Shown one piece after another: positions 7,071-16,024 of a stretch of 64,000 bases of DNA. The notes below the pieces were generated by a model. That model had not been told where the DNA came from and made no database searches. It was given only the letters and a program-made list of their open reading frames with translations. This stretch comes from Streptomyces rhizosphaerihabitans (lineage in GTDB: Bacteria; Actinomycetota; Actinomycetes; Streptomycetales; Streptomycetaceae). The stretch's first letter is position 1, and every line of letters begins with the position of its first letter. Where the stretch lies: NCBI RefSeq assembly GCF_025399795.1, contig NZ_JAODTZ010000049.1:22163-86162 (forward strand). Reading direction: 5' to 3'. The position numbers and the translations under genes are program-made.

Positions 7071-7103
7071 GCGTCCGGCCACCGTGGGGTGATGGCCGGA
7101 CGC
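7071..7103. terminator. Perfect 11-bp-stem hairpin
   Basis: GCGTCCGGCCA (7071-7081) pairs without mismatch with TGGCCGGACGC (7093-7103). It lies 7 bp past the stop of the short minus-strand frame at 7110-7193 and would work on either strand. Confidence 0.6.
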
Positions 7104-7109
7104 CCGTTG

Positions 7110-7193
7110 TTAGCGCCTGTATGGGGCGTACGTCTGTGGGTTCCGCATGCCGAGCTGCAGCATCGACTTCTCGACCACTTCCCGCAGGTTCAT
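7110..7193 (-). CDS. Possible 27-aa peptide or gene tail
   Basis: A minus-strand ATG at 7193 opens a 27-codon frame MNLREVVEKSMLQLGMRNPQ then TYAPYRR, ended just before a perfect hairpin. Composition is protein-like and the terminator position is suggestive. It could be a small peptide or the remnant of a longer gene; support is weak. Confidence 0.25.
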   Translation of the reverse strand: MNLREVVEKSMLQLGMRNPQTYAPYRR

Positions 7194-7266
7194 GCTTGAT
7201 TCTGCGTGGCGGCGCGGGCATCCGCCCGGTGTGCGCGCGCTGCGCGCTGCGCCTACCGTGGCTCGC

Positions 7267-8298
7267 ATGGGCGATGCGGTGGAACTCGAAGCGGCCGGCA
7301 GGAGCGTACGACTGTCCAGCCCGGACAAGGTCTTCTTCCCGGAGCGCGGCTTCACGAAGCTGGATCTCGCCCAGTACTACCTCGCCGTCGGCGACGGCAT
7401 CATGCGCGTCCTCCGCAACCGTCCCACCACCCTGGAGCGCTATCCGGACGGAGTGACCGGCGAGTCCTTCTTCCAGAAGCGGGCCCCCAAGAACATGCCC
7501 GACTGGATCCCGACCGCCCACATCACCTTCCCCAGCGGCCGCAGCGCCGACGAGATGTGCCCCACCGAGCCCGCCGCCGTGCTCTGGGCCGCGCAGTACG
7601 GCACGCTCACGTTCCACCCGTGGCCGGTCCGCCGCGACGATGTCGACCGCCCGGACGAGCTGCGCATCGACCTCGACCCGCAGCCCGGCACGGACTACGC
7701 CGACGCGGTGCACGCCGCCCACGAACTGCGCGAGGTCCTCCACGAGTACGGCGATCTGCGGGGCTGGCCCAAGACCTCCGGGGGCCGCGGGCTGCACGTC
7801 TTCGTGCCGATCGAGCCGCGCTGGACCTTCACCCAGGTGCGCCGGGCCGCCATCGCCGTCGGGCGCGAGCTCGAACGCCGTATGCCCGACCGGGTCACCA
7901 CCGCGTGGTGGAAGGAGGAGAGAGGTGAAAAGATCTTCGTGGACTACAACCAGGCCGCGCGAGACCGCACCATGGCCTCCGCCTACTCCGTACGCCCCCG
8001 CCCGCACGCCCCCGTCTCCGCGCCGCTGCGCTGGGACGAGGTGGAGGACGCCAGACCCCGGGACTTCGACCTGGCGACCATGCCGGGGCGCTTCGCCGAA
8101 CTAGGCGATGTGCACGCCGACATGGACGAGCATGCCTTCTCCCTGGAGGCCCTGCTGGAGCTCGCCAGCCGCGACGAGCACGACCACGGCCTCGGCGACC
8201 TCCCGTACCCGCCCGAGTATCCGAAGATGCCGGGCGAGCCCAAGCGCGTACAGCCGAGCCGCGCCAAACACGAGGAAGCTCAGCCGCCGAGCGGTTGA
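7267..8298 (+). CDS. ligD: Stand-alone LigD-type polymerase domain (NHEJ primase-polymerase)
   Basis: 343 aa, the length of a LigD polymerase domain without ligase or nuclease parts. It belongs to the archaeo-eukaryotic primase superfamily. The catalytic acidic pair is D135-L-D137 in LRIDLDPQPG, and the nucleotide-binding strand is SGGRGLHVFVPI at 171-182. An N-terminal SSPDKVFFPE motif is also typical. Such proteins extend and fill DNA ends, preferring ribonucleotides, during Ku-dependent end joining. No ku or ligase gene is adjacent. ATG 7267 was chosen because homologues start shortly before the VRLSSPDKV block; an upstream in-frame ATG at 7147 would add a non-conserved extension. Confidence 0.88.
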   Translation: MGDAVELEAAGRSVRLSSPDKVFFPERGFTKLDLAQYYLAVGDGIMRVLRNRPTTLERYPDGVTGESFFQKRAPKNMPDWIPTAHITFPSGRSADEMCPTEPAAVLWAAQYGTLTFHPWPVRRDDVDRPDELRIDLDPQPGTDYADAVHAAHELREVLHEYGDLRGWPKTSGGRGLHVFVPIEPRWTFTQVRRAAIAVGRELERRMPDRVTTAWWKEERGEKIFVDYNQAARDRTMASAYSVRPRPHAPVSAPLRWDEVEDARPRDFDLATMPGRFAELGDVHADMDEHAFSLEALLELASRDEHDHGLGDLPYPPEYPKMPGEPKRVQPSRAKHEEAQPPSG

Positions 8299-8553
8299 TC
8301 ACCCTTGGCCGGATCGCCCTCGCTGGGTCGCTCCCGGTCGGATCCCCGCTGGATCTCTGCCGGAGAGGGATCGCCGGCGGACGGATCTCCGGAGGCCGGA
8401 TCAGTGGTGTCCTGATCACTCACGGAGTCCGACCACTCCCAGGTGGAGCGCGGTCGCGGCTGCCGGGCCCCTCGCGACGTGATCGGTTCGAGTTCACGAA
8501 GCGGGCGGCCGCGCGGCTATCCTGATCCGCATCCGCCGAGGAGGTGCCCTGAG

Positions 8554-9591
8554 GTGACCGAGACAGCGTCACGCCCCACGCTGGAGGCCGTGGCCGCGCG
8601 GGCCGGGGTCTCCCGGGCCACCGTGTCGCGGGTCGTGAACGGCGGGGACGGGGTCCGTGAGCCGCTCGTCGAACGGGTGCGCCGGGCCGTCGAAGAACTC
8701 GGGTACGTGCCGAACCAGGCCGCCCGCAGTCTCGTCACCCGACGCCACGACGCGGTGGCCGTCGTGATCGCCGAGCCGGAGACCAGGGTCTTCGCCGACC
8801 CCTTCTTCGCACTCCAACTCCGGGGCATCAGCAAGGAACTGACGGCGAACGACTCGCAGCTCGTGCTGCTGCTCACGGAGGGCCGCGACGACCACGTCCG
8901 CGTCGCCCGCTATCTCGCCGGCGGCCATGTCGACGGCGCCCTCGTCTTCTCGCTGCACCTCGACGATCCGCTGCCCGGCCTGATCCACGGCGCGGGCGTG
9001 CCGACCGTGTTCGGCGGGCGTCCCGGCTGGGGCGCGGGCACCCGCGAGGCGGTCTACGTGGACTGCGACAACCGGGGCGGCGCGCGGCAGGCCGTTCGGT
9101 ATCTCCTCGGTCTCGGGCGGACACGCGTCGCCCACATCACCGGTGCCCTCGACCAGACGTCCGCGGTCGACCGGCTGGACGGCTTCCGGGACGTCCTGCC
9201 CGACATCGATCCGGCGCTCGTCGCGCAGGGCGACTTCACACCCGCCGGCGGCGAACGCGCGATGCGGGAACTGCTGGAGCGCCGCCCCGACCTGGACGCC
9301 GTTTTCGTGGCGAACGACCTGTCGGCCCTCGGCGTGCTGCGTGTGCTGCGTGAGCACGGGCGACGGGTGCCCGACGACGTCGCCGTGATCGGGTTCGACG
9401 ACATGCTGCCGATCGCCGAGCAGATGGATCCGCCGCTGACGACGGTTCGTCAGGACATAGAGGAAATGGGCCGGTTGATGGCCCGTCTGCTGATCCGTGG
9501 CCTGGAGGGGCGCGCGGCGCCGGACGGCCCGGTGCCGGAGACCTCCGGCGTGGTCCTGCCGACGACCGTGGTCCGACGGGCCTCCGCGTAG
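8554..9591 (+). CDS. LacI-family transcriptional regulator
   Basis: 345 aa. Residues 8-55 contain the LacI helix-turn-helix and hinge (LEAVAARAGVSRATVSRVVN then the GYVPNQAARSL hinge). The rest is a periplasmic-binding-protein-like effector domain ending in the family's VIGFDDMLPIAEQMDPPLTT block. It should repress a sugar or nucleoside pathway, but no catabolic genes adjoin it: a lone polymerase gene lies upstream and the opposite-strand VOC gene downstream. GTG 8554 follows GAGGAGGTG at 8549. The 255-bp upstream region repeats GGATC many times but shows no clear LacI palindrome. Confidence 0.9.
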   Translation: MTETASRPTLEAVAARAGVSRATVSRVVNGGDGVREPLVERVRRAVEELGYVPNQAARSLVTRRHDAVAVVIAEPETRVFADPFFALQLRGISKELTANDSQLVLLLTEGRDDHVRVARYLAGGHVDGALVFSLHLDDPLPGLIHGAGVPTVFGGRPGWGAGTREAVYVDCDNRGGARQAVRYLLGLGRTRVAHITGALDQTSAVDRLDGFRDVLPDIDPALVAQGDFTPAGGERAMRELLERRPDLDAVFVANDLSALGVLRVLREHGRRVPDDVAVIGFDDMLPIAEQMDPPLTTVRQDIEEMGRLMARLLIRGLEGRAAPDGPVPETSGVVLPTTVVRRASA

Positions 9592-9654
9592 GTCTGACAG
9601 GCGCCTCGGGAACCCTGTTCGTGCCCCGGCGCAGCACAGTGCCCACGGAACTCC

Positions 9655-9760
9655 GGTCGTGCGTATGGAGGTCCGGTCCTGCGGTCGTGCGCGTGGAGGC
9701 CGGGTCTTCGGTCGTGCGCGTGGACGGTCCCCGTGCGTGAGCCGTCCGTACGTGAGCCGT
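9655..9760. repeat. Degenerate tandem repeats in a 240-bp gap
   Basis: GGTCGTGCG recurs at 9655, 9683 and 9710 in imperfect 27 to 28 bp units, followed by two 15-bp CGTGAGCCGTCCGTR units. The gap (9592-9833) holds no gene and separates the convergent LacI and VOC genes. Confidence 0.5.
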
Positions 9761-9833
9761 CCGTGCCGGCGACGGATGAGGGCGACGGCGGTCGGCGGGG
9801 CCCCGGGCGTCGGGGTCCGGCCGACCGGGGACG

Positions 9834-10625
9834 TCAGCTCTGCTGCGGTGCGCTCTTGATCACCGCGAAGCGCGCCCCGTACGGATCGGCGAGCTTGGCC
9901 ATGCGGCCGACGCCCTCCATGTCCGTCGCGGGCATACGGACCGTGCCGCCGAGCTCCTGGGCCTTGGCGACCACGGCGTCCGTGTCGGGGACCTCGACGT
10001 ACGGCAGCCAGTACGCACCGGTCTTCGCCTCGACCGGGTCGTCGGCGAGCGCCATGACGCCGCCGAACATGCTCTCCTCCTCGGTCCCCGCGGGGTTGAT
10101 GCAGGTGTAGGTGCCGCCGGGGAACGGCATCGCAGAAGTGTTCCATCCGAAGACCGAGTTGTAGAACGCGGCGGCCGCCGCGATGTCCGGGGTGTAGAGC
10201 TCGACCCAGCACAGCGAGCCCGGATCACCGGCCATGCCCAGCCCCTTGGTCCGGCCCGGCTGCCAGATACCGAAGGTCACGCCCGCCTCGTCGGCGAGCA
10301 TGGCCATGTGGCCTTCGCCCATCACGTCCATGGGCGGCATGAGCACCGTGCCCTTGGCCTGCTCGACCGCCTTGGCCGTGGCCTCGGCGTCCTCGGTCTG
10401 GAAATAGACGTTCCAGGACGGCGGGCCCTGTTCGGCGGTGATCTGCATACCGCCGGCCACGGTCTTTCCGTCGACCTGGAAGAAGCCGTAGCCGCCGGCG
10501 TCGGGCCCTGCCGACTGGAACTGCCAGCCGAAGAGGCCTCCGTAGAAGGTGGTGGCGCCCTCGATGTCGGCCGTGCCGACATCCAGCCAGTTCGGAGCGC
10601 CGTTGACGAAGCGGGTGGTGAGCAT
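9834..10625 (-). CDS. Two-domain VOC (glyoxalase/bleomycin-resistance fold) protein
   Basis: 263 aa made of two tandem VOC domains (about 8-120 and 135-258). Each begins with a W-x-(D/E)-L/V strand (NWLDVGTADIEGATTFYGGL and CWVELYTPDIAAAAAFYNSV) and contains the FGW turn. Proteins of this size and arrangement are common in Streptomyces and are annotated as VOC family or hydroxylases. The metal ligands of true glyoxalases are not obvious, so the substrate is unknown. Minus-strand ATG 10625 has a strong AGGAGG 7 bp upstream. It is divergent from the WhiB-like gene across a 271-bp region. Confidence 0.88.
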   Translation of the reverse strand: MLTTRFVNGAPNWLDVGTADIEGATTFYGGLFGWQFQSAGPDAGGYGFFQVDGKTVAGGMQITAEQGPPSWNVYFQTEDAEATAKAVEQAKGTVLMPPMDVMGEGHMAMLADEAGVTFGIWQPGRTKGLGMAGDPGSLCWVELYTPDIAAAAAFYNSVFGWNTSAMPFPGGTYTCINPAGTEEESMFGGVMALADDPVEAKTGAYWLPYVEVPDTDAVVAKAQELGGTVRMPATDMEGVGRMAKLADPYGARFAVIKSAPQQS

Positions 10626-10846
10626 GATTGCCCTCCTTTGGGGGGTCCCGTTGCCTTTGGTGCCGAGTCTTCCACCGCCCACTGACAATCGCCGTCGAGA
10701 CGCGCAAACCGCCCCGGAGCGACAGTCGCCATTACCCTCGGTGGCCACCGCGATTCGTATTGTCCTCGTCCTGCCCGCGCGCCGCCGTGCCCGGCACCCT
10801 CCCGCGGGGCCATCATCGAGGCCGCCGGGAGCCTTGGAACGTGGCG

Positions 10847-10863
10847 TTGATCCTGTGTTGATC
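10847..10863 (+). promoter_or_regulatory. Direct repeat TTGATC, one helical turn apart, upstream of the whiB-like gene
   Basis: TTGATC at 10847 and again at 10858, 11 bp apart on the same face of the helix, about 35 to 50 bp before ATG 10897. It may be a -35 element or activator half-sites. The remainder of the 10626-10896 gap shows nothing else I can name. Confidence 0.3.
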
Positions 10864-10896
10864 GAACGTTTTTCGCCGCAAGGCACGATCTTGACC

Positions 10897-11142
10897 ATGT
10901 ACTTGGAAACCATCACTCCGTCCGACCTCGCCTGGCAGGAGCAGGCGTTGTGCGCGCAGACGGGGGCGGACTTCTTCTTTCCCGAGCCGGGCAGCTCGGT
11001 GCGCGAGGCGAAGCGCATCTGCGGGATGTGCGCGATGCGTTCCGCGTGCCTCGACTACGCGCTGAGCAACGACGAACGCTTCGGCGTGTGGGGCGGTCTC
11101 TCCGAGAAGGAGCGCCTGGGCCTGCGACGCGCCATGGAATGA
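10897..11142 (+). CDS. WhiB-like iron-sulfur transcription factor
   Basis: 81 aa with the four invariant cysteines C19, C42, C45 and C51 (CxxC between the middle pair) that hold a [4Fe-4S] cluster. The GVWGG turn at 63-67 and a basic tail (KERLGLRRAME) follow. It is close in layout to WhiB itself (W-Q-E-x-A-L-C-A-Q-T and NDERFG-WGG), so it is a WhiB or WhiB-paralogue type regulator that works with the principal sigma factor. It stands between the divergent VOC gene and the large repeat protein downstream. ATG 10897 has no strong ribosome binding site. Confidence 0.93.
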   Translation: MYLETITPSDLAWQEQALCAQTGADFFFPEPGSSVREAKRICGMCAMRSACLDYALSNDERFGVWGGLSEKERLGLRRAME

Positions 11143-11254
11143 CGTGGGCCCATGGCGTGGGCCCGGTCGCCGGTGGCCGCACGATGCCGGGGCATCTGTC
11201 GCCCGCACAGGTAAATCGGTTCGCCGCCCCGCCGTGAACAGGCACACTTCCCGC

Positions 11255-14200
11255 ATGGACCGGACCCCGCGGCAGATCGCCGAGAACCTGCTCGGCGCGC
11301 TCGATCCGCTGCCGTACCCGCAGCGCATGCGCGAACTCGCCCGTTTCGTGCGGGCGACGGACGAGCTGCGCCCGGTGCTGGAGGAACTCGACGCGCGCGG
11401 CCCCTACGAGCGGGGGATCGGCGTCGTGGCGGCGTCCGTCGGACGCGACGCCGGGTGGATCGCGGACCGCATAGCCGACCCGGACGCCTTCGTGCGCGGA
11501 CACGCCCTGCGGGCCGCCGAGAGCCTTCAGGTGCCCGACTCCGCCTTCGAGTCGGCGCTCGACGACGCACCGGAGGTGGTGCGCCGAGAACTGCTGCGCG
11601 CGATCGTGGCGGGCCGGCGCACCGCGCTCGCCGACCGGCTGGTGGACGAACTGCGGCGCCGGTGGGGCGACGCGGAGGCGGCGCGACTGCTCCCCGGCTG
11701 CACGGCGGAGACGGTCGGCAGACTGCTGCCCGGACTCTTCCACGCCGTCACCGGCTGGAAGACGCTCGCCAAGCGGCATCCCGGCTTCCTCCTCGACGTC
11801 GCCGCAACGCAGTTGGCCGCGCTGCCCGAGGCCCTGCGCGCCACCTGGTGGCGCCGGTGCACGGTGGGCGTCGCCGCCTCGGTCGAAGCGGACCCGCTCC
11901 GGGTGCTCGACCTGCTGGAACGCTTCGGGCCGGCCACCCTTCCCCATCAACTGCGGGTCCACCTGCCGAGGTTCGCGACCGCCGACCCGAGCCGCCTGCT
12001 GCGGCTGCTGCTCGCGCCCTCCGAGTTCGCCGCACGCCGCGGCAGAACCCCGGAGCCGGACGTCCTGCGCAGACTCGCCCGTTCCGGCGCGCCCGAACTC
12101 GCCGCCTACGGCCGTGCCCTGGCCGAGTCCGGCGACCTCGCACCGCTCCTGAGAGCACTGCCGCCCGCGCGGCGCCACGCCTTCCACCGGGCCGCCCAGG
12201 AGGGCCGCGGCGCCGGACACGGCACCGTGGACGCGCTCATCCTCGATGCGCTGCCCCGCAGTTGCGTCGCCGAGGAGGCCCGGCGGATGGCGGCCGACGC
12301 GCGCCAACGCGGCGCCGCCTGGCACACCCTGCTGCTCGCCGACTCCTACCTGCCCGTCGCCGAGGTGCGGGGCCGACTCGACGCGGCCACCCGGCGGCCC
12401 GCCGCCGAAGACCGGGCGCAGGCCTGGCCGTTGCTCATCCGCAACGCCGCACGCTCCGGGGACGGCGCCGCCGTCACCGCCGTACTGGAGGACATGTCGC
12501 GGCTGCGCAACGAACAGGACCCGGTGCGCTCGGCCGCGCTCGGAGCGCTGTCCGCGGTGCGGCCCCTCCTGTTCACCGAGGACGCCGAGCCGGGCCTCGA
12601 CCGGATCACCGCGGACGCGGTCGAGGCCCGCGACTCCTCCCAGGCGACACGGCGTCACCTCAGCCGGCTCGCACTGTCCGTACTGCGCGAGCACGCGGCG
12701 GGCGGATCGAGGGAGTTGGTGAACTGGGCACTGCGCACCCTGGTCCGGATCTCGGGCAGCACCGGTGGCGCCGACCTCGGCCGCCTGGACGCGAAGCTGC
12801 GCCGGGGCCAGGAGCACCAGGTGTACGAGGCGCTGCGGCCCTGGATCGAGGCGGGCGCCGAGAAGGCCGACTACAGTCTTGCCTTCGCCGTGGCCCGCTC
12901 GGTGGGCCGCCGCGCCGCCGGCATGCCCGAACTCCAGGAGCTCCTGTGGCAGGCGATCCGGTACGGCAATGACGTCACCGTGCGGACCGCGGTCGATCTG
13001 TGGCTGGAGCCGCCCGCGACCCGGGACGAGCGGGTGGGCCGCATCCTCGCCCTGGAACCCTCGGCCGGCGCCCTGTGGTCCGTCCGCCAGGTCGTCACCC
13101 GGCGCCGCACCGACCTGCTCGACCCGTTGCTCGCGCAGGTCCCGCCGTACGGGCGTTTTCTGACCAAGGGCGCCCCCTGGACCGTACCGGTGGACCGCGA
13201 CGTACGCCGTTGGACCGAGCGCCAACAGCAGTCCGTCATGCGGCAGTTGACCGATCAGGTCGAGGACGCCCGGTCTCCCCTGCACGAGCGGGCCGCGGCC
13301 CTGGCGCGGGCCGCTCTCGTTCCGGGCCGCGGCACCGATCTCGTACGGCGCTGGGCGGCGGCCCCGGACGTGGTGCTCGCCGAAGCGGCCCTGGCCGCGC
13401 TCGTCCGCACCGACCGGCCCGCCGACGCGCTGCCGGAGCTGCTGGCCCACGCCGGTGGCGACCGGGCGCGCGTCGCCGTCTACGCGGCCACGCGCGCCTC
13501 CCGGTTCGCCCCGCCGTCACGCCTCGCCGGCCGGCTGCGCGCGGTGCTGCTCGCGTCGGACACCAAGGTGACCAGCCGCAAGGAGGCCGCCCGGCTCGCC
13601 GCCGTCCGGCTCCCGAGCCGGCGGGCGGCCGAATTGCTGACCGAGGCGTACGCGGCGCCGGGCGCCCATGTGGATGTGCGCGCCGCCGTCGTGGCCTTCA
13701 CCGGCCATCTGCTCGACGAGGAACAGGTCTGGGGCGTGTTGCGCGACGCCGCGGGCGCCGAGCCGGTGCTGCGCGCCGCGGTCCTGCGGGCCGGCGCCCT
13801 CGATCTGCCCGAGCCGCATCGCGAGCGCTACGCCCGCCTGGTCCGGGACGCGACCACCAGCGACGACCCGGAGACCGCGACTCTCGCGTTCGCCGCCCTC
13901 GCCCGCTGGGCGCCGTGGTCCCCGGACGCCCCCACGGTCCTCGCCGCGGCCACCACCGATCTCACGGACCGCGTGAGCTGGCGCGCGGCGGCCCAGGGAC
14001 TGGTCACCGTCGCGGCGGCCGCACCGAACGGCGTCGACGGATTCGAGCACGCCCTGAGGACACTGGCGGAGGCGGAGGCAGAGGCGGGGACAGCGGAGCG
14101 CGCCGAAGCGGCCGCCGCCACCGGCCGCGCCGACGCGGACGAGCGGAGGGACCGGCCGGCCCGGCAGCGGCTCACGCATCTCGTCGACTGTCTGGCCCGG

Positions 14201-14638
14201 CGCGCCGACACGGACCCGGCGACGGTACGTCCCGCCGCCCTGGCCGCCGTGGAGCTGCTGGCCGGTTACGACGCCTTCGTACCGCAGGCCGCCGCCGTCG
14301 CCGTGACGCATCTGGACCTGGAAGGGGACCCGCGGCAGCTGGCGCGGCTGGCCGCCCTGACCGCCGGCCGCCCGGCGCTCGCCGTACGGACGGCCGCACG
14401 GCTGGAGTCCCGTCTCGGGGCACAGGGCGGCGACCCCGGCGCCCTGCTCGACGCCGCACGTCACCTCGCGGCGCACGGCGGCCACGCCGAAGGGCTCCTC
14501 GCCGTGGCCGTGACGGTCGCGACCGGCACCCGTACGGGCTGGGCCGCCCCCTGGCGGGAGCACCTGAGAACACTGCGCCGCCACCCGGTGCCCGACGTCA
14601 GGGATGCCGCGCTGGACCACCTGACCGCACAGGAGTGA
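11255..14638 (+). CDS. Very large HEAT-like repeat protein
   Basis: 1,127 aa, Ala/Arg/Leu-rich and almost entirely helical. Recurrent blocks of about 35 to 45 residues such as DAPEVVRRELLRAIVAGRRT and VPDVRDAALDHLTAQE look like HEAT/ARM-type helical pairs along the full length, which suggests a scaffold. No catalytic motif, signal peptide or membrane segment was seen. An in-frame GTG at 11234 is an alternative start seven codons upstream of ATG 11255. Expression appears monocistronic, closed by the 14687-14735 hairpin. I know of conserved Streptomyces proteins of this type but no function. Confidence 0.75.
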   Translation: MDRTPRQIAENLLGALDPLPYPQRMRELARFVRATDELRPVLEELDARGPYERGIGVVAASVGRDAGWIADRIADPDAFVRGHALRAAESLQVPDSAFESALDDAPEVVRRELLRAIVAGRRTALADRLVDELRRRWGDAEAARLLPGCTAETVGRLLPGLFHAVTGWKTLAKRHPGFLLDVAATQLAALPEALRATWWRRCTVGVAASVEADPLRVLDLLERFGPATLPHQLRVHLPRFATADPSRLLRLLLAPSEFAARRGRTPEPDVLRRLARSGAPELAAYGRALAESGDLAPLLRALPPARRHAFHRAAQEGRGAGHGTVDALILDALPRSCVAEEARRMAADARQRGAAWHTLLLADSYLPVAEVRGRLDAATRRPAAEDRAQAWPLLIRNAARSGDGAAVTAVLEDMSRLRNEQDPVRSAALGALSAVRPLLFTEDAEPGLDRITADAVEARDSSQATRRHLSRLALSVLREHAAGGSRELVNWALRTLVRISGSTGGADLGRLDAKLRRGQEHQVYEALRPWIEAGAEKADYSLAFAVARSVGRRAAGMPELQELLWQAIRYGNDVTVRTAVDLWLEPPATRDERVGRILALEPSAGALWSVRQVVTRRRTDLLDPLLAQVPPYGRFLTKGAPWTVPVDRDVRRWTERQQQSVMRQLTDQVEDARSPLHERAAALARAALVPGRGTDLVRRWAAAPDVVLAEAALAALVRTDRPADALPELLAHAGGDRARVAVYAATRASRFAPPSRLAGRLRAVLLASDTKVTSRKEAARLAAVRLPSRRAAELLTEAYAAPGAHVDVRAAVVAFTGHLLDEEQVWGVLRDAAGAEPVLRAAVLRAGALDLPEPHRERYARLVRDATTSDDPETATLAFAALARWAPWSPDAPTVLAAATTDLTDRVSWRAAAQGLVTVAAAAPNGVDGFEHALRTLAEAEAEAGTAERAEAAAATGRADADERRDRPARQRLTHLVDCLARRADTDPATVRPAALAAVELLAGYDAFVPQAAAVAVTHLDLEGDPRQLARLAALTAGRPALAVRTAARLESRLGAQGGDPGALLDAARHLAAHGGHAEGLLAVAVTVATGTRTGWAAPWREHLRTLRRHPVPDVRDAALDHLTAQE

Positions 14639-14686
14639 GCGGCCGCCGGACACCTCGCCGGCCGGCGCGGGTCCGGACACGCGCGA

Positions 14687-14735
14687 GCCCCCGGCTCACG
14701 TCCCCGCGCGAGGCGGGGCGGCGTGAGCCGGGGGC
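14687..14735. terminator. Strong nested hairpin between convergent genes
   Basis: GCCCCCGGCTCACG (14687-14700) pairs perfectly with CGTGAGCCGGGGGC (14722-14735), and the loop contains a second CCCCGC/GCGGGG stem. It can end transcripts from both the repeat-protein gene and the desaturase gene. Confidence 0.75.
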
Positions 14736-14768
14736 GAAGTGCGGGGCCGCGTGCCCGCGAAGCCTGGT

Positions 14769-14792
14769 CCAGACCCAGACCCAGACCCAGGG
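14769..14792. repeat. Hexamer repeat CAGACC
   Basis: Three tandem CAGACC units and a partial fourth in the 3' region of the desaturase gene. No function evident. Confidence 0.4.
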
Positions 14793-14835
14793 ACCGGCGA
14801 CCCGGAGGCCGGAGCCCGCGTGCTCGCGGTCGGAG

Positions 14836-15813
14836 CTACGCGTTCGCGCGGGCCGCCATACGGGCCTTGCGGGTGGCGAGCTTCTCGTCGAACTTGGAGG
14901 CCTCCGAGTCGAGACCGCCCATGAAGAAGCCGAGCTCCTCCTGGGCCTTGAGGCCCTCGGGGCCGAGGCCGTCCATCTCCAGGACCTTGAGGTGGCGCAG
15001 CACGGGCTGGAGCACGTCGTCGTGGTGGATACGCATGTTGTAGACCTCGCCGATGGCCATCTGCGCGGCCATGCGCTCGAAGCCGGGCATGCCGTGACCG
15101 GGCATCCGGAAGTTGACGACGACATCGCGGACGGCCTGCATGGTCAGGTCGGGGGCGAGCTCGAACGCGGCCTTCAGGAGGTTGCGGTAGAAGACCATGT
15201 GAAGGTTCTCGTCGGTCGCGATGCGCGCCAGCATGCGGTCGCAGACCGGGTCGCCCGACTGGTGACCGGTGTTGCGGTGCGAGATGCGGGTCGCCAGCTC
15301 CTGGAAGGCGACGTACGCGACCGAGTGCAGCATCGAGTGGCGGTTGTCCGACTCGAAGCCCTCGCACATGTGCTGCATACGGAACGCTTCGAGCTTGTCC
15401 GGGTCCACGGCGCGCGAGGCGAGCAGGTAGTCGCGCATCACGATGCCGTGCCGGCCCTCCTCCGCCGTCCAGCGGTGCACCCAGGTGCCCCAGGCGCCGT
15501 CACGGCCGAAGAGGGAGGCGATCTCGTGGTGGTAGCTCGGGAGGTTGTCCTCGGTCAGGAGGTTGACGACCAGCGCGATGCGGCCGATCTCGGTGACCTT
15601 GGACTGCTCCTTGTCCCAGGCCTCGCCGTCCTCGAAGATCCCGGGGAAGTTGCGGCCGTCGCTGAAGGGCACGTACTCGTGCGGCATCCAGTCCTTGGCC
15701 ACCTTCAGGTGGCGGTTCAGCTCTGTCTCGACCACTTCCTCCAGCGCGTACAGCAGACGAGCGTCGGTCCAGGCGGCTGCCGGGCTGCCGAGGTCGGGAG
15801 AAGTGATCGTCAC
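14836..15813 (-). CDS. Acyl-ACP desaturase (stearoyl-ACP 9-desaturase-like)
   Basis: 325 aa from GTG 15813. A soluble di-iron desaturase: the two E/D-E-x-x-H motifs are E118-E119-G-R-H122 and D201-E202-N-L-H205, with further ligands in the VVETE and ARIAT helices. It introduces a cis double bond into ACP-bound fatty acids and so tunes membrane fluidity, acting with ferredoxin. Length matches mycobacterial DesA and Streptomyces homologues. A triple inverted-repeat operator lies 43 to 87 bp upstream (15856-15900), pointing to tight repression, probably by a TetR-type lipid sensor; no regulator gene is adjacent. Confidence 0.93.
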   Translation of the reverse strand: MTITSPDLGSPAAAWTDARLLYALEEVVETELNRHLKVAKDWMPHEYVPFSDGRNFPGIFEDGEAWDKEQSKVTEIGRIALVVNLLTEDNLPSYHHEIASLFGRDGAWGTWVHRWTAEEGRHGIVMRDYLLASRAVDPDKLEAFRMQHMCEGFESDNRHSMLHSVAYVAFQELATRISHRNTGHQSGDPVCDRMLARIATDENLHMVFYRNLLKAAFELAPDLTMQAVRDVVVNFRMPGHGMPGFERMAAQMAIGEVYNMRIHHDDVLQPVLRHLKVLEMDGLGPEGLKAQEELGFFMGGLDSEASKFDEKLATRKARMAARANA

Positions 15814-15855
15814 GGGTGCTCCAGGGAGGGACGGGACAACGAGCGGAAAAGCTAA

Positions 15856-15900
15856 CCTACGGCATCGTAGGCTACGTCTCCGTAGGTTACGACACCGTAG
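15856..15900 (-). promoter_or_regulatory. Triple 15-bp-phased operator upstream of the desaturase
   Basis: Three inverted repeats of form CTACG-N4-CGTAG are centred 15 bp apart: CCTACGGCATCGTAGG (15856-15871), CTACGTCTCCGTAG (15872-15885) and TTACGACACCGTAG (15887-15900). Longer TAACCTACGG and CCGTAGGTTA arms flank the set. This is the form expected of a TetR-family binding site in a desaturase promoter. Confidence 0.7.
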
Positions 15901-16024
15901 GTTAAGGACCCTGTAAAGGCCGCTGATCAGCGGTGTTACAGGCGAGGACCCGTACGTCCTGGCCGTGCCGGAGGAGCCCCTGACGTCGAGGTCCCAGGGC
16001 CGGACGGATGTCTCGGTCACTCGT

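Larger units (their letters stand above)
6931..7266. other. Gene-poor junction between accessory and core-like DNA
   Basis: This 336-bp stretch carries the promoter side of the 77-aa minus-strand gene, a perfect 11-bp-stem hairpin at 7071-7103 and a 27-codon minus-strand frame (7110-7193) ending at that hairpin. GCAATCC at 6972 resembles the motif seen upstream of 1872 and 3550. No tRNA or att-like duplication was seen. Confidence 0.4.

Noticed and set aside
1..7200. An integrated plasmid or ICE with att sites
   Set aside because: No integrase, tRNA target or direct-repeat att pair is visible in the window; only the gene content hints at it.
7110..7355. An 81-aa minus-strand protein
   Set aside because: The upstream part overlaps the polymerase gene start; only the last 27 codons look plausible.
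9655..9760. Possible CRISPR array in the GGTCGTGCG repeats
   Set aside because: Units are degenerate, spacers are not unique and no cas gene is present.
13000..15855. A 951-codon plus-strand frame over the large repeat protein and the desaturase
   Set aside because: It overlaps both genes in another frame, is Arg/Pro-rich and has no recognisable domain.
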